Positions 1 through 8,884 of a stretch of 64,000 nt of DNA are shown one piece after another. Source of the DNA: an uncultured Microcaldota archaeon (GTDB taxonomy: Archaea; Micrarchaeota; Micrarchaeia; Micrarchaeales; Micrarchaeaceae). A program made the translations under genes and the position numbers. Position 1 is the stretch's first letter. Every line of letters begins with the position of its first letter. The DNA lies in assembly GCA_903884115.1 (NCBI GenBank), contig CAISDH010000033.1:124001-188000 (forward strand), written 5' to 3'. The notes below the pieces were generated by a model, which did no database searches, was not told where the DNA came from, and saw nothing but the letters and a program-made list of their open reading frames with translations.

Positions 1-1
1 G

Positions 2-253
2 ATAGAGGACACGACCCACGTCGTGTACGGAGGCATAACCTCAAATGTCGCAGTTGACATAAGCGCCAGCAGAAGGCTGGACATCGCACTGAGAAACGTA
101 GCACATGCAACTATCATAGGAGCGTTTGGCAATAAGCGCACAATGGCAGAGGCGCTCGCCAATGAGCTCATGCTTGCATCCAACGGTGACATAAACAGCT
201 TCGCACTAAAGCGCAAGAACGAGATAGAGCGCATGGCGCGCAGCGCCAAGTAG
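2..253 (+). CDS. rps7: Ribosomal protein S7 (C-terminal part, truncated by window edge)
   Basis: Open frame from the window edge: IEDTTHVVYGGITSNVAVDISASRRLDIALRN...LANELMLAS...ALKRKNEIERMARSAK, an archaeal S7 C-terminus; followed by EF-2 as in the str operon. Confidence 0.9.
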   Translation: MEDTTHVVYGGITSNVAVDISASRRLDIALRNVAHATIIGAFGNKRTMAEALANELMLASNGDINSFALKRKNEIERMARSAK

Positions 254-261
254 CTGATCCT

Positions 262-2460
262 ATGGCAAGAAAGGAGTACATCGTAGAGGAGATAACCTCA
301 TTGATGAGCGACCTCGACGCGATACGCAACATAGCGATCATAGCGCACGTGCACCACGGCAAGACAACGCTCACAGACTCATTGCTTGTACGGGCAGGCC
401 TCATATCCAAGACGGTTGCCGGCGACGTGCTCTACACGAACTACGAAGCAATTGAAAAGGACCGCAGGTTGACTATAAAGTCAGCAAACATCTCATTGGG
501 ATTCAACTACAAGAACAAGGACTACATAATCAACCTCATAGACACGCCGGGCCACGTTGACTTCGGAGGCCACGTGACTAGGTCGATGCGCGCAGTAGAT
601 GGTGTGGTGCTCGTGGTCGATCCTGTCGAAGGCATCATGCCGCAGACAGAGACCGTCGTAAGGCAGGCAATGAAGGAGAAGGCAAAGCCGGTGCTGTTCG
701 TCAACAAGGTCGATCGCCTCCTAAACGAGCTCAGGCTCACACCGGAGCAGACCTTTGAACGTTTGCTCAATCTGATAAACGACGTCAACAAGCTCATAGA
801 CAGGTATGTCGCTGACGAGTTCGTAGGCAAATGGAACGTGAGCGTGGAGAACGGCAGCGTGTGCTTCGGCTCCGCGTACGACAAGTGGGCCATCTCCAAG
901 TACATCATGGAGAAATACAAGATAACGTTCAAGCAGATATTCGAGCTCACCATGCAGGGCGAGGAAGGTCTCAAAAAGCTGCAGGAGCTCGCGCCGATAG
1001 ACGATGCTGCGCTTGCGATGATCGTCGACCATCTGCCCTCTCCAAGGGAGGCGCAGAAGTACAGGATACCCCAGATATGGGCAGGGGACCTTGAGAGCAC
1101 AGAGGGCAAGTCGATGCTCGCATGCGATGCCAAGGCAAGCACGAACATAGTGATATTCCACATGATGTACGACCAGCACAGCGGAGAGGTCGCAGTTGGC
1201 AGGGTCTTCTCAGGAGTTGTGAAGAAGGGGGTTGAGTTCCACCTGTCAGGAAGGAGCGACACCCAGAAAGTGCAGCAGGTGGGCATCTACATGGGCCATG
1301 ACAAGGTCATGGTCGATTCCGTGCCTTGCGGCAACATCGCGGCTATAGTTGGTCTGAAGGATGTCTCCGTTGGCACAACTCTGAGCGAGACTCCGATAGA
1401 GCCGTTCACGCAGATAGTGCACTACTCCAAACCCGTCGTCACTAAGGCAATAGAGCCCAAGGACTCAAGGGATACTACAAAGCTTATAGAGGCACTGCGC
1501 ATGCTCTCGAAGCAGGATCCGACGATAAAGGTCGAGATAAACCAGGATACAGGAGAGCACCTTGTGAGCGGAATGGGCGAGCTGCACCTCGAGATAGTCG
1601 AGACGAAGCTCAGGGACGACTTCGGCGTGCAGATAACAACGAGCGAGCCGATTGTGGTGTACCTTGAGACCATAGAGAAGAAAATAGGTCCTGTAGAGGG
1701 AAAGTCACCGAACAGGCACTCAAAGTTCTATGTCACAGTCGAGCCCGCAAGCGACACAGTGTTCAAGGCAATGGACAGCGGTGCCATACGCGACGGCAAG
1801 CCCAAAGGCAAAACCGCTGTAGAGGCAATGGTCATAGCAGGCCTTGACCGCGTCACCGCGAAGGGCGTGATGTATGTTTCAAACAACTGCATGCTTGTGG
1901 ACCAGACCAAAGGCGTGCAGTACATGAACGAAGTCGAGGAGACGCTCGTTGACGGCTTTGTTGAGGCAGTTGCAACAGGCCCAATGGCAAGGGAGAAATG
2001 CAGCGGCGTAATCGCCACTATAACTGATGCTCAGATACACGAGGATCCGGTGCACAGGGGCCCCGCACAGGTAATGCCCGCAATAAGAAGGCCGATATGG
2101 GCCGGCATGCTTGCCGCAGGTGTCGTCCTGCTGGAGCCGATGCAGGTGTTCACGATCAGCATTCCTCAGGAATACCTGAGCGATGTCATCTCTTTCGTCC
2201 AGAACAAGCGCGGTCAGATGCAGGGCGTCGAGCAGGAGAGAGACTTGGCTTCAGTGACTGCGAAGCTGCCTGTGTCCGAGGTCATAAAGGGCTTCTCGCG
2301 CGAGCTCAGGAGCATGACGCAGGGAAGAGCCATCTGGTACTATGATTTCGCAGGCTATGAGAAGGTGCCCACGAACCTGCAGGCTAAGATAGTGCGCGAC
2401 ATCCGTGTGAGGAAAGGCCAGCCACCGGAAGTGCCGGCGCCGGAGCAGTACATGGACTGA
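262..2460 (+). CDS. fusA: Translation elongation factor aEF-2
   Basis: 732 aa GTPase: IIAHVHHGKTTLTDSLL, DTPGHVDFGGHVTRSMRAVDG, NKVDR; EF-2 C-terminal domains; located after S7. Confidence 0.97.
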   Translation: MARKEYIVEEITSLMSDLDAIRNIAIIAHVHHGKTTLTDSLLVRAGLISKTVAGDVLYTNYEAIEKDRRLTIKSANISLGFNYKNKDYIINLIDTPGHVDFGGHVTRSMRAVDGVVLVVDPVEGIMPQTETVVRQAMKEKAKPVLFVNKVDRLLNELRLTPEQTFERLLNLINDVNKLIDRYVADEFVGKWNVSVENGSVCFGSAYDKWAISKYIMEKYKITFKQIFELTMQGEEGLKKLQELAPIDDAALAMIVDHLPSPREAQKYRIPQIWAGDLESTEGKSMLACDAKASTNIVIFHMMYDQHSGEVAVGRVFSGVVKKGVEFHLSGRSDTQKVQQVGIYMGHDKVMVDSVPCGNIAAIVGLKDVSVGTTLSETPIEPFTQIVHYSKPVVTKAIEPKDSRDTTKLIEALRMLSKQDPTIKVEINQDTGEHLVSGMGELHLEIVETKLRDDFGVQITTSEPIVVYLETIEKKIGPVEGKSPNRHSKFYVTVEPASDTVFKAMDSGAIRDGKPKGKTAVEAMVIAGLDRVTAKGVMYVSNNCMLVDQTKGVQYMNEVEETLVDGFVEAVATGPMAREKCSGVIATITDAQIHEDPVHRGPAQVMPAIRRPIWAGMLAAGVVLLEPMQVFTISIPQEYLSDVISFVQNKRGQMQGVEQERDLASVTAKLPVSEVIKGFSRELRSMTQGRAIWYYDFAGYEKVPTNLQAKIVRDIRVRKGQPPEVPAPEQYMD

Positions 2461-2589
2461 TGGTCATTAATCTCGCCTCAATGCGGAAAGGCTTTATAGC
2501 TTTTGCACCTATACTATGCTGTATAATGCGAAGGAGAGTCAATTCTCGTTTTGCAATAATACTGGATGAAGCAATCCGACGGTGTTATT

Positions 2590-3075
2590 ATGGCAAAGTC
2601 TTATGTAAATTTCGAAGTATCTAGCGAAGTAGCGTCGATGACCTACGAAGCTTTGCAGCTAGCAAAGCAGTCAGGAACCCTCAGGAAGGGTGCCAACGAG
2701 GTAACAAAGAGCATAGAGCGCGGGCTCGCCTCTTTTGTCGTGATCGCCGCTGACGTGGATCCTGAGGAAGTCGTGGTTCACCTGCCAGTGCTATGCTCTC
2801 AGAAGAAGATCGCTTATTCGTATGTGCCAAGCAAGGTTGACCTAGGCAAGGCAATAGGCATGAACATCTCATGCGCCGCCATTGCCGTGGAGAACGCAGG
2901 CAAGGCCTCGCAGCAGATAAAGGACATAGTCTCAAGGATATCTGGCGTCGCCCAGAAGGAGCAGGCCCAGAAGCCAGCACCGAAGGAGGCTCCGAAGGCC
3001 GCACAGGCCCAGAAGCAGGCGCCAAAGGAGCAACCTAAGCAGGCTCAGGCTCCAAAGGCCGAGACAAAGCAGTGA
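2590..3075 (+). CDS. rpl7ae: Ribosomal protein L7Ae, with an A/K/P/Q-rich C-terminal tail
   Basis: L7Ae core (LRKGANEVTKSIERGLASFVVIAADVDPEEVVVHLPVLCSQKKIAYSYV) followed by S28e and L24e, a common archaeal order. Start taken at ATG 2590. Confidence 0.93.
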   Translation: MAKSYVNFEVSSEVASMTYEALQLAKQSGTLRKGANEVTKSIERGLASFVVIAADVDPEEVVVHLPVLCSQKKIAYSYVPSKVDLGKAIGMNISCAAIAVENAGKASQQIKDIVSRISGVAQKEQAQKPAPKEAPKAAQAQKQAPKEQPKQAQAPKAETKQ

Positions 3076-3081
3076 ATCTAA

Positions 3082-3351
3082 ATGCCTGAGCAGCAGCCTC
3101 AACAAAATCCGCAACCTCAGCAACAGCAGCAGAAGGCCGTGTTCGAAGGCTACATGGCTGAGATCATGGATGTTGTGCGGTCAGTGAAGACAGGCATATC
3201 TGGAGAGATCTATTCCGTTTCATGCAAGATACTCGAAGGCAATGACAGGGGCAGGATCATAAGAAGGAATGTGCTCGGGCCAATAAAGATCGGCGACGTC
3301 ATAAGGCTGCCTGACACGAGCAGGGAAGCGCGTGAGATAAAAGTCAAGTAG
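3082..3351 (+). CDS. rps28e: Ribosomal protein S28e with Q/P-rich N-terminal extension
   Basis: C-terminal GNDRGRIIRRNVLGPIKIGDVIRLPDTSREAREIKVK is typical of S28e. Confidence 0.92.
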   Translation: MPEQQPQQNPQPQQQQQKAVFEGYMAEIMDVVRSVKTGISGEIYSVSCKILEGNDRGRIIRRNVLGPIKIGDVIRLPDTSREAREIKVK

Positions 3352-3359
3352 GCATATCT

Positions 3360-3548
3360 ATGAAATGCAGCTATTGCTTGTCGGAAGTGAGGAAAGGCAC
3401 TGGCATAATGTTCGTTTCCAGGATAGGCAACGTCAGCTATTTCTGCTCAAGCCGCTGCTATAAGAACGGCGCGGTGATGCACAGGAAGAACCGCAGGCTT
3501 CATGCCAAGCAGCAGGAGACGCAGCCAAAGATGCAGAAGACCCAGTAG
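3360..3548 (+). CDS. rpl24e: Ribosomal protein L24e
   Basis: MKCSYCLSEVRKGTGIMFV...YFCSSRCYKN, zinc-binding L24e pattern; follows S28e. Confidence 0.92.
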   Translation: MKCSYCLSEVRKGTGIMFVSRIGNVSYFCSSRCYKNGAVMHRKNRRLHAKQQETQPKMQKTQ

Positions 3549-3764
3549 TTACTCCTTTATTTCTTCTACTACAACGTCCTTTGTTTCTACGTTTTCAAAG
3601 GCATCCTTCACTATGTTCTCTATCCCGAATTTCATGAGCTGCGCCTGGTATCTGGTCAGGAACACCTTCCTGCCTGCGCTGTCCTTTATTATATAAGCGC
3701 CACTGTCGTCTATGGTCACAAGGACATAGTCCTTTCCTTTGCTTATCTTGTAGGTTCTGGGCAT
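3549..3764 (-). CDS. Hypothetical protein (71 aa)
   Basis: Open frame abutting the next minus-strand gene (end 3764 / start 3764), acidic C-terminus. Confidence 0.5.
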   Translation of the reverse strand: MPRTYKISKGKDYVLVTIDDSGAYIIKDSAGRKVFLTRYQAQLMKFGIENIVKDAFENVETKDVVVEEIKE

Positions 3765-4141
3765 CAGCCCTCACACACGATGTTCTCTGTCTGCTCAAGC
3801 CTCTCTGCAATAGTCCCGTCATCATCATAGACATATGTCGTGATGTTCACTTTGTAGCTGTCTGGGAAGTTGATGGGCCTAGTATAGATCTTTACCTGCT
3901 TGCTTTTGCTCTCGTTAGGCCTCACAATACCTACCCTTGTGCGTCCCGCATCAAGCTCCCTGTCTCCGGCAAGCGACAGCGGTGACTTCATTGCGATCTC
4001 GCATTCACACCAGTACTGCTTAAGGCTGTCTACGCTCTCAAACACAAGATGCATGGTGGCTTCGTTTCTGCTGTATGCCTTAAGCGTCTGTGGATCAAAT
4101 TTCACAGCGACCTGCACCTTTGCCATAATGTACTTGTTCAC
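3764..4141 (-). CDS. Hypothetical protein (~120 aa)
   Basis: Intact ORF; the likely start is the internal MAKVQVAVKF, with a TATA-like element upstream (ATAAATATC on the minus strand). Confidence 0.5.
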   Translation of the reverse strand: MNKYIMAKVQVAVKFDPQTLKAYSRNEATMHLVFESVDSLKQYWCECEIAMKSPLSLAGDRELDAGRTRVGIVRPNESKSKQVKIYTRPINFPDSYKVNITTYVYDDDGTIAERLEQTENIVCEG

Positions 4142-4161
4142 AAAAGATATTTATAGATGAA

Positions 4162-4644
4162 TTGAGATTTGCGCATGTGCTTTTCATGAAGGTAAATGAA
4201 GCAAAGCTCATTGAGCGGGAGCTCACGCTCAGGAACCTTCAGATGACAAAGGAGGTCATGGAAACGAGGAGGTCAATCGTCAGGTGGCTTGCGCTTTCAC
4301 TGGGCGTGATAAGCCCCGGCGAGACGCGGCTGAGCGCAGTGTCCGTGCTTGATGCTATATTGTATTTCCAATTCACTGACAGGAAAGACCCTACCGTGCC
4401 AGAGCTCATAGAATACATAGGGAAGAGCTGGGGCGCGATAAACGAGAAAACCCTGAGGTACCACCTGCTCCAGCTGAAGAGAGCTACGATCATAGACAAC
4501 GAGAAGGGCACGTACTTTCTAGTAAGGCCTGATATCGGGGACAAGTACGATGCGGATTCGTGGATAAGGAACTATCTTGACCTGCAGATATGCCCGATAA
4601 GGGACAAGGTGACCATTGCGATGAAAGCGCTCAGGACGCGGTGA
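4162..4644 (+). CDS. Predicted winged-helix/HTH protein
   Basis: LSAVSVLDAILYFQFTDRKDPTVPELIEYIGKSWGAINEKTLRYHLLQLKRATIIDNEKGTYFL resembles a wHTH; overlaps (ATGA) the next gene. Confidence 0.55.
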   Translation: MRFAHVLFMKVNEAKLIERELTLRNLQMTKEVMETRRSIVRWLALSLGVISPGETRLSAVSVLDAILYFQFTDRKDPTVPELIEYIGKSWGAINEKTLRYHLLQLKRATIIDNEKGTYFLVRPDIGDKYDADSWIRNYLDLQICPIRDKVTIAMKALRTR

Positions 4645-6371
4645 TGACTATGAAAAACAATAAGGATTCTGCAAAAGATTCAAAGAAGGGCGAGGGGATT
4701 TCGCGCACGGGTCTTGTGTTCTACTGCGCGCTGGCCGTTGTGGTGATACTGTTGGCGGCGTTTGCCGTAAGCAGGACGTATTCGGCTAACTACCAGGTCT
4801 CGATCACGCTGCGGAACAACACAGCAGTCTCATACCCATACCAGACATCATACTTCACAGTCAACATCACAAACAATGGCAACTCAAGCATAAGCAACCT
4901 CAATGTCGGATTCTACCTGAACGGAACCGCTCTCCACTATAACACAATATACCTGCCCGCACACGCAAGCGCTGACGTATCAGAGAACTACACATATCCG
5001 GCAAGCGGCACCTACACATTTTTGGCTGTAGCGGACCCTGCGCACGTGCTCAATATAAAGAACAGGCTCGGCACACAGAGCTTTACCGCAGTTGAGATAA
5101 GCCAGCCAGAGAGCCCGGACATATACACGTCGCTGCCAAACAACAACATCATATACACACAGAGCTTCACGTTATCATCGACAGGCCTGCTTGCCGCAGC
5201 TGCCACCGCAAGCCAGTACAACGTGAGCGTCTTCACCAACATGTTCTCCCCTGCGCAAAGCGTTCTCACAAAGCTCTTCGAGAACCTGTATGTCGCTGTA
5301 GAGGCTGCCAACGGCGCATACATCAAGTACTCCAACAGCACCGCCGCTTATTCCATATGGGTGCAGGGCCGTGTGCAGCCGTCGTTTGTGGACTATGTTC
5401 TGTCATCTTTCTATCTCAAGCAGGGCAACACCAGCATAAACGGCACCAACGTGCATTACGCGATCGTCAACAACAAGACAAGCATATGCTACCTGTACAG
5501 CAAGGGCTGGACAAAGATATTCTCCTATTTCAACAACAGCAAAGCAGGTACATGCCTTGGCATAGCAGGCAATACATATGCGCCTGAAGAGAGCAACGTG
5601 ATCGTAGCGCAGATAAAGGCGAACAAGAACCTGACAAACTACCAGGAGCATTTCTTCTATACCAATTCGACCTCGATAGGATCCATACTCATATACAACA
5701 ACAGCCTTGCCGTTGCCGGATTATTCGAAAACCACTATGGCTTCTTCACAAACTTCGTACAGAACACAACGGCATTTAAGGGGTCAAAACTGCTGTGCAA
5801 GGGCCTCATCTACACAACCAACGCCACGAGCGTGTGCTCCGTCTATGTCAGCCCAACTGGCACCGCGAACGGATTCGGCATGGTGAACACGACCGAATTG
5901 ACTCCCTCCTACAGGCTCAGCCTCTACTCTCTTGTCAACCAGAGCGATATCACCCTGTCGCACGTGAACGGCGCCTCGCTGCTCAACGCCATGAACGTCA
6001 GCAACGTCATAACGTGGAAGTCATCGTTCAAGAACACGTGCTCGTTCAGCAACGCATCCATAGGCTGCAACGTTACAAGCTTCGACTACTCCACCAATAT
6101 AGCGCGCCTCACAATAAGCAACAAGCTTGCAAACACCCTGAGAATCAACACCTTGTCGTGCTTCGCCCCTGGTCTCAGGCGCAACGAGACCATGAACGCA
6201 ACAGTGGCAGGGTCAGGCGCTACCAATGTCTCTGCGCTGTGCATCAGCGTACCTGTAGGCGCAATCGCGAGCGTATACTCGAACTACGCGCTTGCTATGA
6301 ACTACACGTACATGAACTCCACAAGGTCAGTTGCAGGAGTGCTTAACGTGACCAACCAAGGGTTTGTCTAA
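4644..6371 (+). CDS. Secreted/membrane-anchored protein with N-terminal TM and a CARDB-like beta domain
   Basis: TM segment LVFYCALAVVVILLAAFAVS followed by a long N-x-S/T-rich ectodomain; start refined to ATG 4644. Confidence 0.7.
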   Translation: MTMKNNKDSAKDSKKGEGISRTGLVFYCALAVVVILLAAFAVSRTYSANYQVSITLRNNTAVSYPYQTSYFTVNITNNGNSSISNLNVGFYLNGTALHYNTIYLPAHASADVSENYTYPASGTYTFLAVADPAHVLNIKNRLGTQSFTAVEISQPESPDIYTSLPNNNIIYTQSFTLSSTGLLAAAATASQYNVSVFTNMFSPAQSVLTKLFENLYVAVEAANGAYIKYSNSTAAYSIWVQGRVQPSFVDYVLSSFYLKQGNTSINGTNVHYAIVNNKTSICYLYSKGWTKIFSYFNNSKAGTCLGIAGNTYAPEESNVIVAQIKANKNLTNYQEHFFYTNSTSIGSILIYNNSLAVAGLFENHYGFFTNFVQNTTAFKGSKLLCKGLIYTTNATSVCSVYVSPTGTANGFGMVNTTELTPSYRLSLYSLVNQSDITLSHVNGASLLNAMNVSNVITWKSSFKNTCSFSNASIGCNVTSFDYSTNIARLTISNKLANTLRINTLSCFAPGLRRNETMNATVAGSGATNVSALCISVPVGAIASVYSNYALAMNYTYMNSTRSVAGVLNVTNQGFV

Positions 6372-6634
6372 AGCCCTGCAAAGTCCTTGGCTCCCTTGCC
6401 TTCCGGGAACGCCCTCCTGTTCTCCGATTCTACGGGCAGGCCTGTCTCTTTTGCGACGCGCAGCATCTCGCTCATGTCAAGGAGCCTGTCAAGGAATAGT
6501 TCTACGAACGTATCGCTGCCGAGCTGCACCCTCTTGACCTTGAATATCTGGAACTGCAGCATCCCTGCCCTTTTTACCTTTATCCTGGCATAGCCCTGCC
6601 GCAGTATGCTCGCCGATTTCTCGTCTATCGCCAT
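6368..6634 (-). CDS. Hypothetical protein (88 aa)
   Basis: Intact ORF with ATG start; no recognised family. Confidence 0.45.
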   Translation of the reverse strand: MAIDEKSASILRQGYARIKVKRAGMLQFQIFKVKRVQLGSDTFVELFLDRLLDMSEMLRVAKETGLPVESENRRAFPEGKGAKDFAGL

Positions 6635-6695
6635 GCGCTCATCACACTCATATGGTAATCCATATAATTATAAAAGCAAGTTTCCATTTATTTTT

Positions 6696-7742
6696 ATGCC
6701 TCAGATCAGCTCTCCGTTGGTTGGCGCATACTACAACGCGGTGTACAACGCGCTTGCGCCCTCTATTGCCTCTCAAACAACTCTCGTTGCGCTGTCGCTG
6801 CTGCTGTCTCTCATCGCATTCGCAATCATCCTGGCTGTCACGTTCACGCTCTTCAGTTTCATCTTCGCATGGATAGAGCGCAAGGTCGTCGCACGTGCGC
6901 AGTCCAGGCGAGGCCCAACATACGTGGGCAAGTACGGCATACTGCAGAACGTCGCTGATTTCTTCAAGCTGATGTCCAAGGAAAGCATAATGCCCAACGG
7001 CGCAGACAAGCCGCTGTTCAAGACGGTGCTGCCTGTGCTTACTGCGCTGTTCATAGTGGTGCTGGCGTTCATTCCGATGAACGGCGCGTTCGTTGGCATA
7101 GACACCACGCTAGGCCTGCTGGCGATATTCGTCGTGCTCTCTTTCTCTCCGCTGATGCTGTTTCTTGCCGGCTGGACAAGCGGGAACAAGTACGCATCGA
7201 TGGGCGCACACCGGTCAATAGTCATGCTCACGAGCTACGAGATTCCTCTCGTGCTCGTAGTTGTCGCTGTCGCTGCGCTTGCTAACAGCTACAGCATGGG
7301 TGCGATAGTCGCCGCGCAGCAGCACCTTTGGTATGCGATTCTGATGCCCATAGGTTTCATCGTGTTCTTCATAGTGATGCTCGCGGAACTTGAGAGGCCT
7401 CCGTTCGATCTGGGATATGCCGACAGCGAACTGATAGCGGGCAGGCTCACAGATTCACCGGCTTCGTATTACGGAATCGCGGTGATGCTGGACTACACCC
7501 GGCTTTTTGTGGGCGCTCTCCTCATCTCCGAGCTTTTCCTCGGGGGATGGAACAGCATAGGCATAATACCGCAGTTCCTGGCGCTCATCGCCAAGGTTGC
7601 CGTGGTGGTCCTTCTTGTAATCGTGATAAGGGCCACGACCATGAGGATGAAAATAAACCGCGTGCTGAGGCTGGGCTGGCTGTACCTGACTCCGCTTGCA
7701 GTAGCCAATTTATTAATTACATTCATATTGTTCGTGAGGTAG
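6696..7742 (+). CDS. nuoH: NADH dehydrogenase-like complex subunit H
   Basis: FAWIERKVVARAQSRRGPTYVGKYGILQNVADFFKL..., ELERPPFDLGYADSELIAG; start refined to ATG 6696. Confidence 0.95.
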   Translation: MPQISSPLVGAYYNAVYNALAPSIASQTTLVALSLLLSLIAFAIILAVTFTLFSFIFAWIERKVVARAQSRRGPTYVGKYGILQNVADFFKLMSKESIMPNGADKPLFKTVLPVLTALFIVVLAFIPMNGAFVGIDTTLGLLAIFVVLSFSPLMLFLAGWTSGNKYASMGAHRSIVMLTSYEIPLVLVVVAVAALANSYSMGAIVAAQQHLWYAILMPIGFIVFFIVMLAELERPPFDLGYADSELIAGRLTDSPASYYGIAVMLDYTRLFVGALLISELFLGGWNSIGIIPQFLALIAKVAVVVLLVIVIRATTMRMKINRVLRLGWLYLTPLAVANLLITFILFVR

Positions 7743-7743
7743 C

Positions 7744-8106
7744 ATGGCGAAGAACCCTGTAGTTAAGGTCGCACGCGAGATTCTGCGCACACCGTCCACG
7801 TTGGAGTTTCCTGAACAGAAAGAGTCCACTACAGACAACTACCGCGGCATAGAGAAGCTTGACATGAAGACGTGCATAAGCTGCTCTTCATGCGCGCTCA
7901 TATGCCCTAACAGCACGATAACAATGGTAGATACGGAGACCGAGCGCGGCACCAAGAAGATGCCCGAGATAAACCTCGAGCGCTGCCTTTTCTGCGGGCT
8001 CTGCGAAGAGGTGTGCCCTACAGGATGCCTGACGCTTACCAAGAATTCAGATCTCGAGCGCTGCGACAGGCGCGAATTCATAAAGAGGCCAGAAGAGCTG
8101 GACTAG
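7744..8106 (+). CDS. nuoI: Complex I-type subunit I, 2x[4Fe-4S] ferredoxin-like
   Basis: CISCSSCALICP and CLFCGLCEEVCP cluster motifs; between nuoH and nuoJ. Confidence 0.93.
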   Translation: MAKNPVVKVAREILRTPSTLEFPEQKESTTDNYRGIEKLDMKTCISCSSCALICPNSTITMVDTETERGTKKMPEINLERCLFCGLCEEVCPTGCLTLTKNSDLERCDRREFIKRPEELD

Positions 8107-8110
8107 TGGT

Positions 8111-8584
8111 TTGATGATATCCTTTGACTTTGCACTGTTCGCAATGCTTTCGCTTCTGGAGCTCGCGTCACTGGCGCTGCTCTTTGTGCTGAAGGACACG
8201 ATGCACGCTGTGCTTGCGCTGACTGCCGCATTCTCTATAAGCGCATTGCTGTTTCTTGTGATGGAGCAGCCGTTCCTTGCCCTGCTTCAGCTGTTCATCA
8301 TGGTGGGTGGAATCGCCACCTATCTGTTTGTGGGCGTCGCTGCAGTGGAGATCCCGCGCTCCAGGCACACGAACTATGCAGTGCTTGCTGTGCTCGCACT
8401 CGCATTCTTCGCAGCTATATATTACGGGGCATCAAGCGCCAATTTCCTGAGCGCGCAGGGCAACGTGCTGTCAGGGCAGGCGATAGCGTCAAGCCTGTCA
8501 TCCAGCATTGCACTGCTCTACGTGATGGTGTTCGCGCTTTTCAGCATAGGCATAGGGACTATAGTGTTGCTGAGGAAGATTTGA
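8111..8584 (+). CDS. nuoJ: Complex I-type subunit J
   Basis: Multi-TM protein of NuoJ size in correct operon position. Confidence 0.85.
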   Translation: MMISFDFALFAMLSLLELASLALLFVLKDTMHAVLALTAAFSISALLFLVMEQPFLALLQLFIMVGGIATYLFVGVAAVEIPRSRHTNYAVLAVLALAFFAAIYYGASSANFLSAQGNVLSGQAIASSLSSSIALLYVMVFALFSIGIGTIVLLRKI

Positions 8585-8883
8585 TGTTTGCACTCTATTT
8601 CGTGGCGCTGAGCATGGCTATCTTCGCGATAGGCGCCGGAGGCATCGCATCAAGCCGGCACTTCCTGATCACTGCCCTCTCGATAGAGGTCATGCTTCTG
8701 GCAAGCACGCTGCTTGCGGTGACGCTGTTCTATTACGGTGCTGCAGGAAGCATAACCCTGCTGCTGCTCTCGTTGTGGTCAGTGGCGGCGACGGAGACCA
8801 TGGCCCTCATGGTGCTGTACCGCTACATGGCAGGGTGGAAGGTCAGCATGGACGTAACGAAGCTTTCGAAGCTTAGGCATTGA
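8584..8883 (+). CDS. nuoK: Complex I-type subunit K
   Basis: ~100 aa, 3 TM, SIEVMLLASTL motif; between J and L. Confidence 0.88.
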   Translation: MFALYFVALSMAIFAIGAGGIASSRHFLITALSIEVMLLASTLLAVTLFYYGAAGSITLLLLSLWSVAATETMALMVLYRYMAGWKVSMDVTKLSKLRH

Positions 8884-8884
8884 T

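Noticed and set aside
522-1286. 254-aa minus-strand ORF inside fusA, and many similar long antisense ORFs (e.g. 9599-10285, 32760-33380, 42571-42930)
   Set aside because: They lie wholly antisense to confidently identified genes and have low-complexity, non-family-like translations; artefacts of codon bias.
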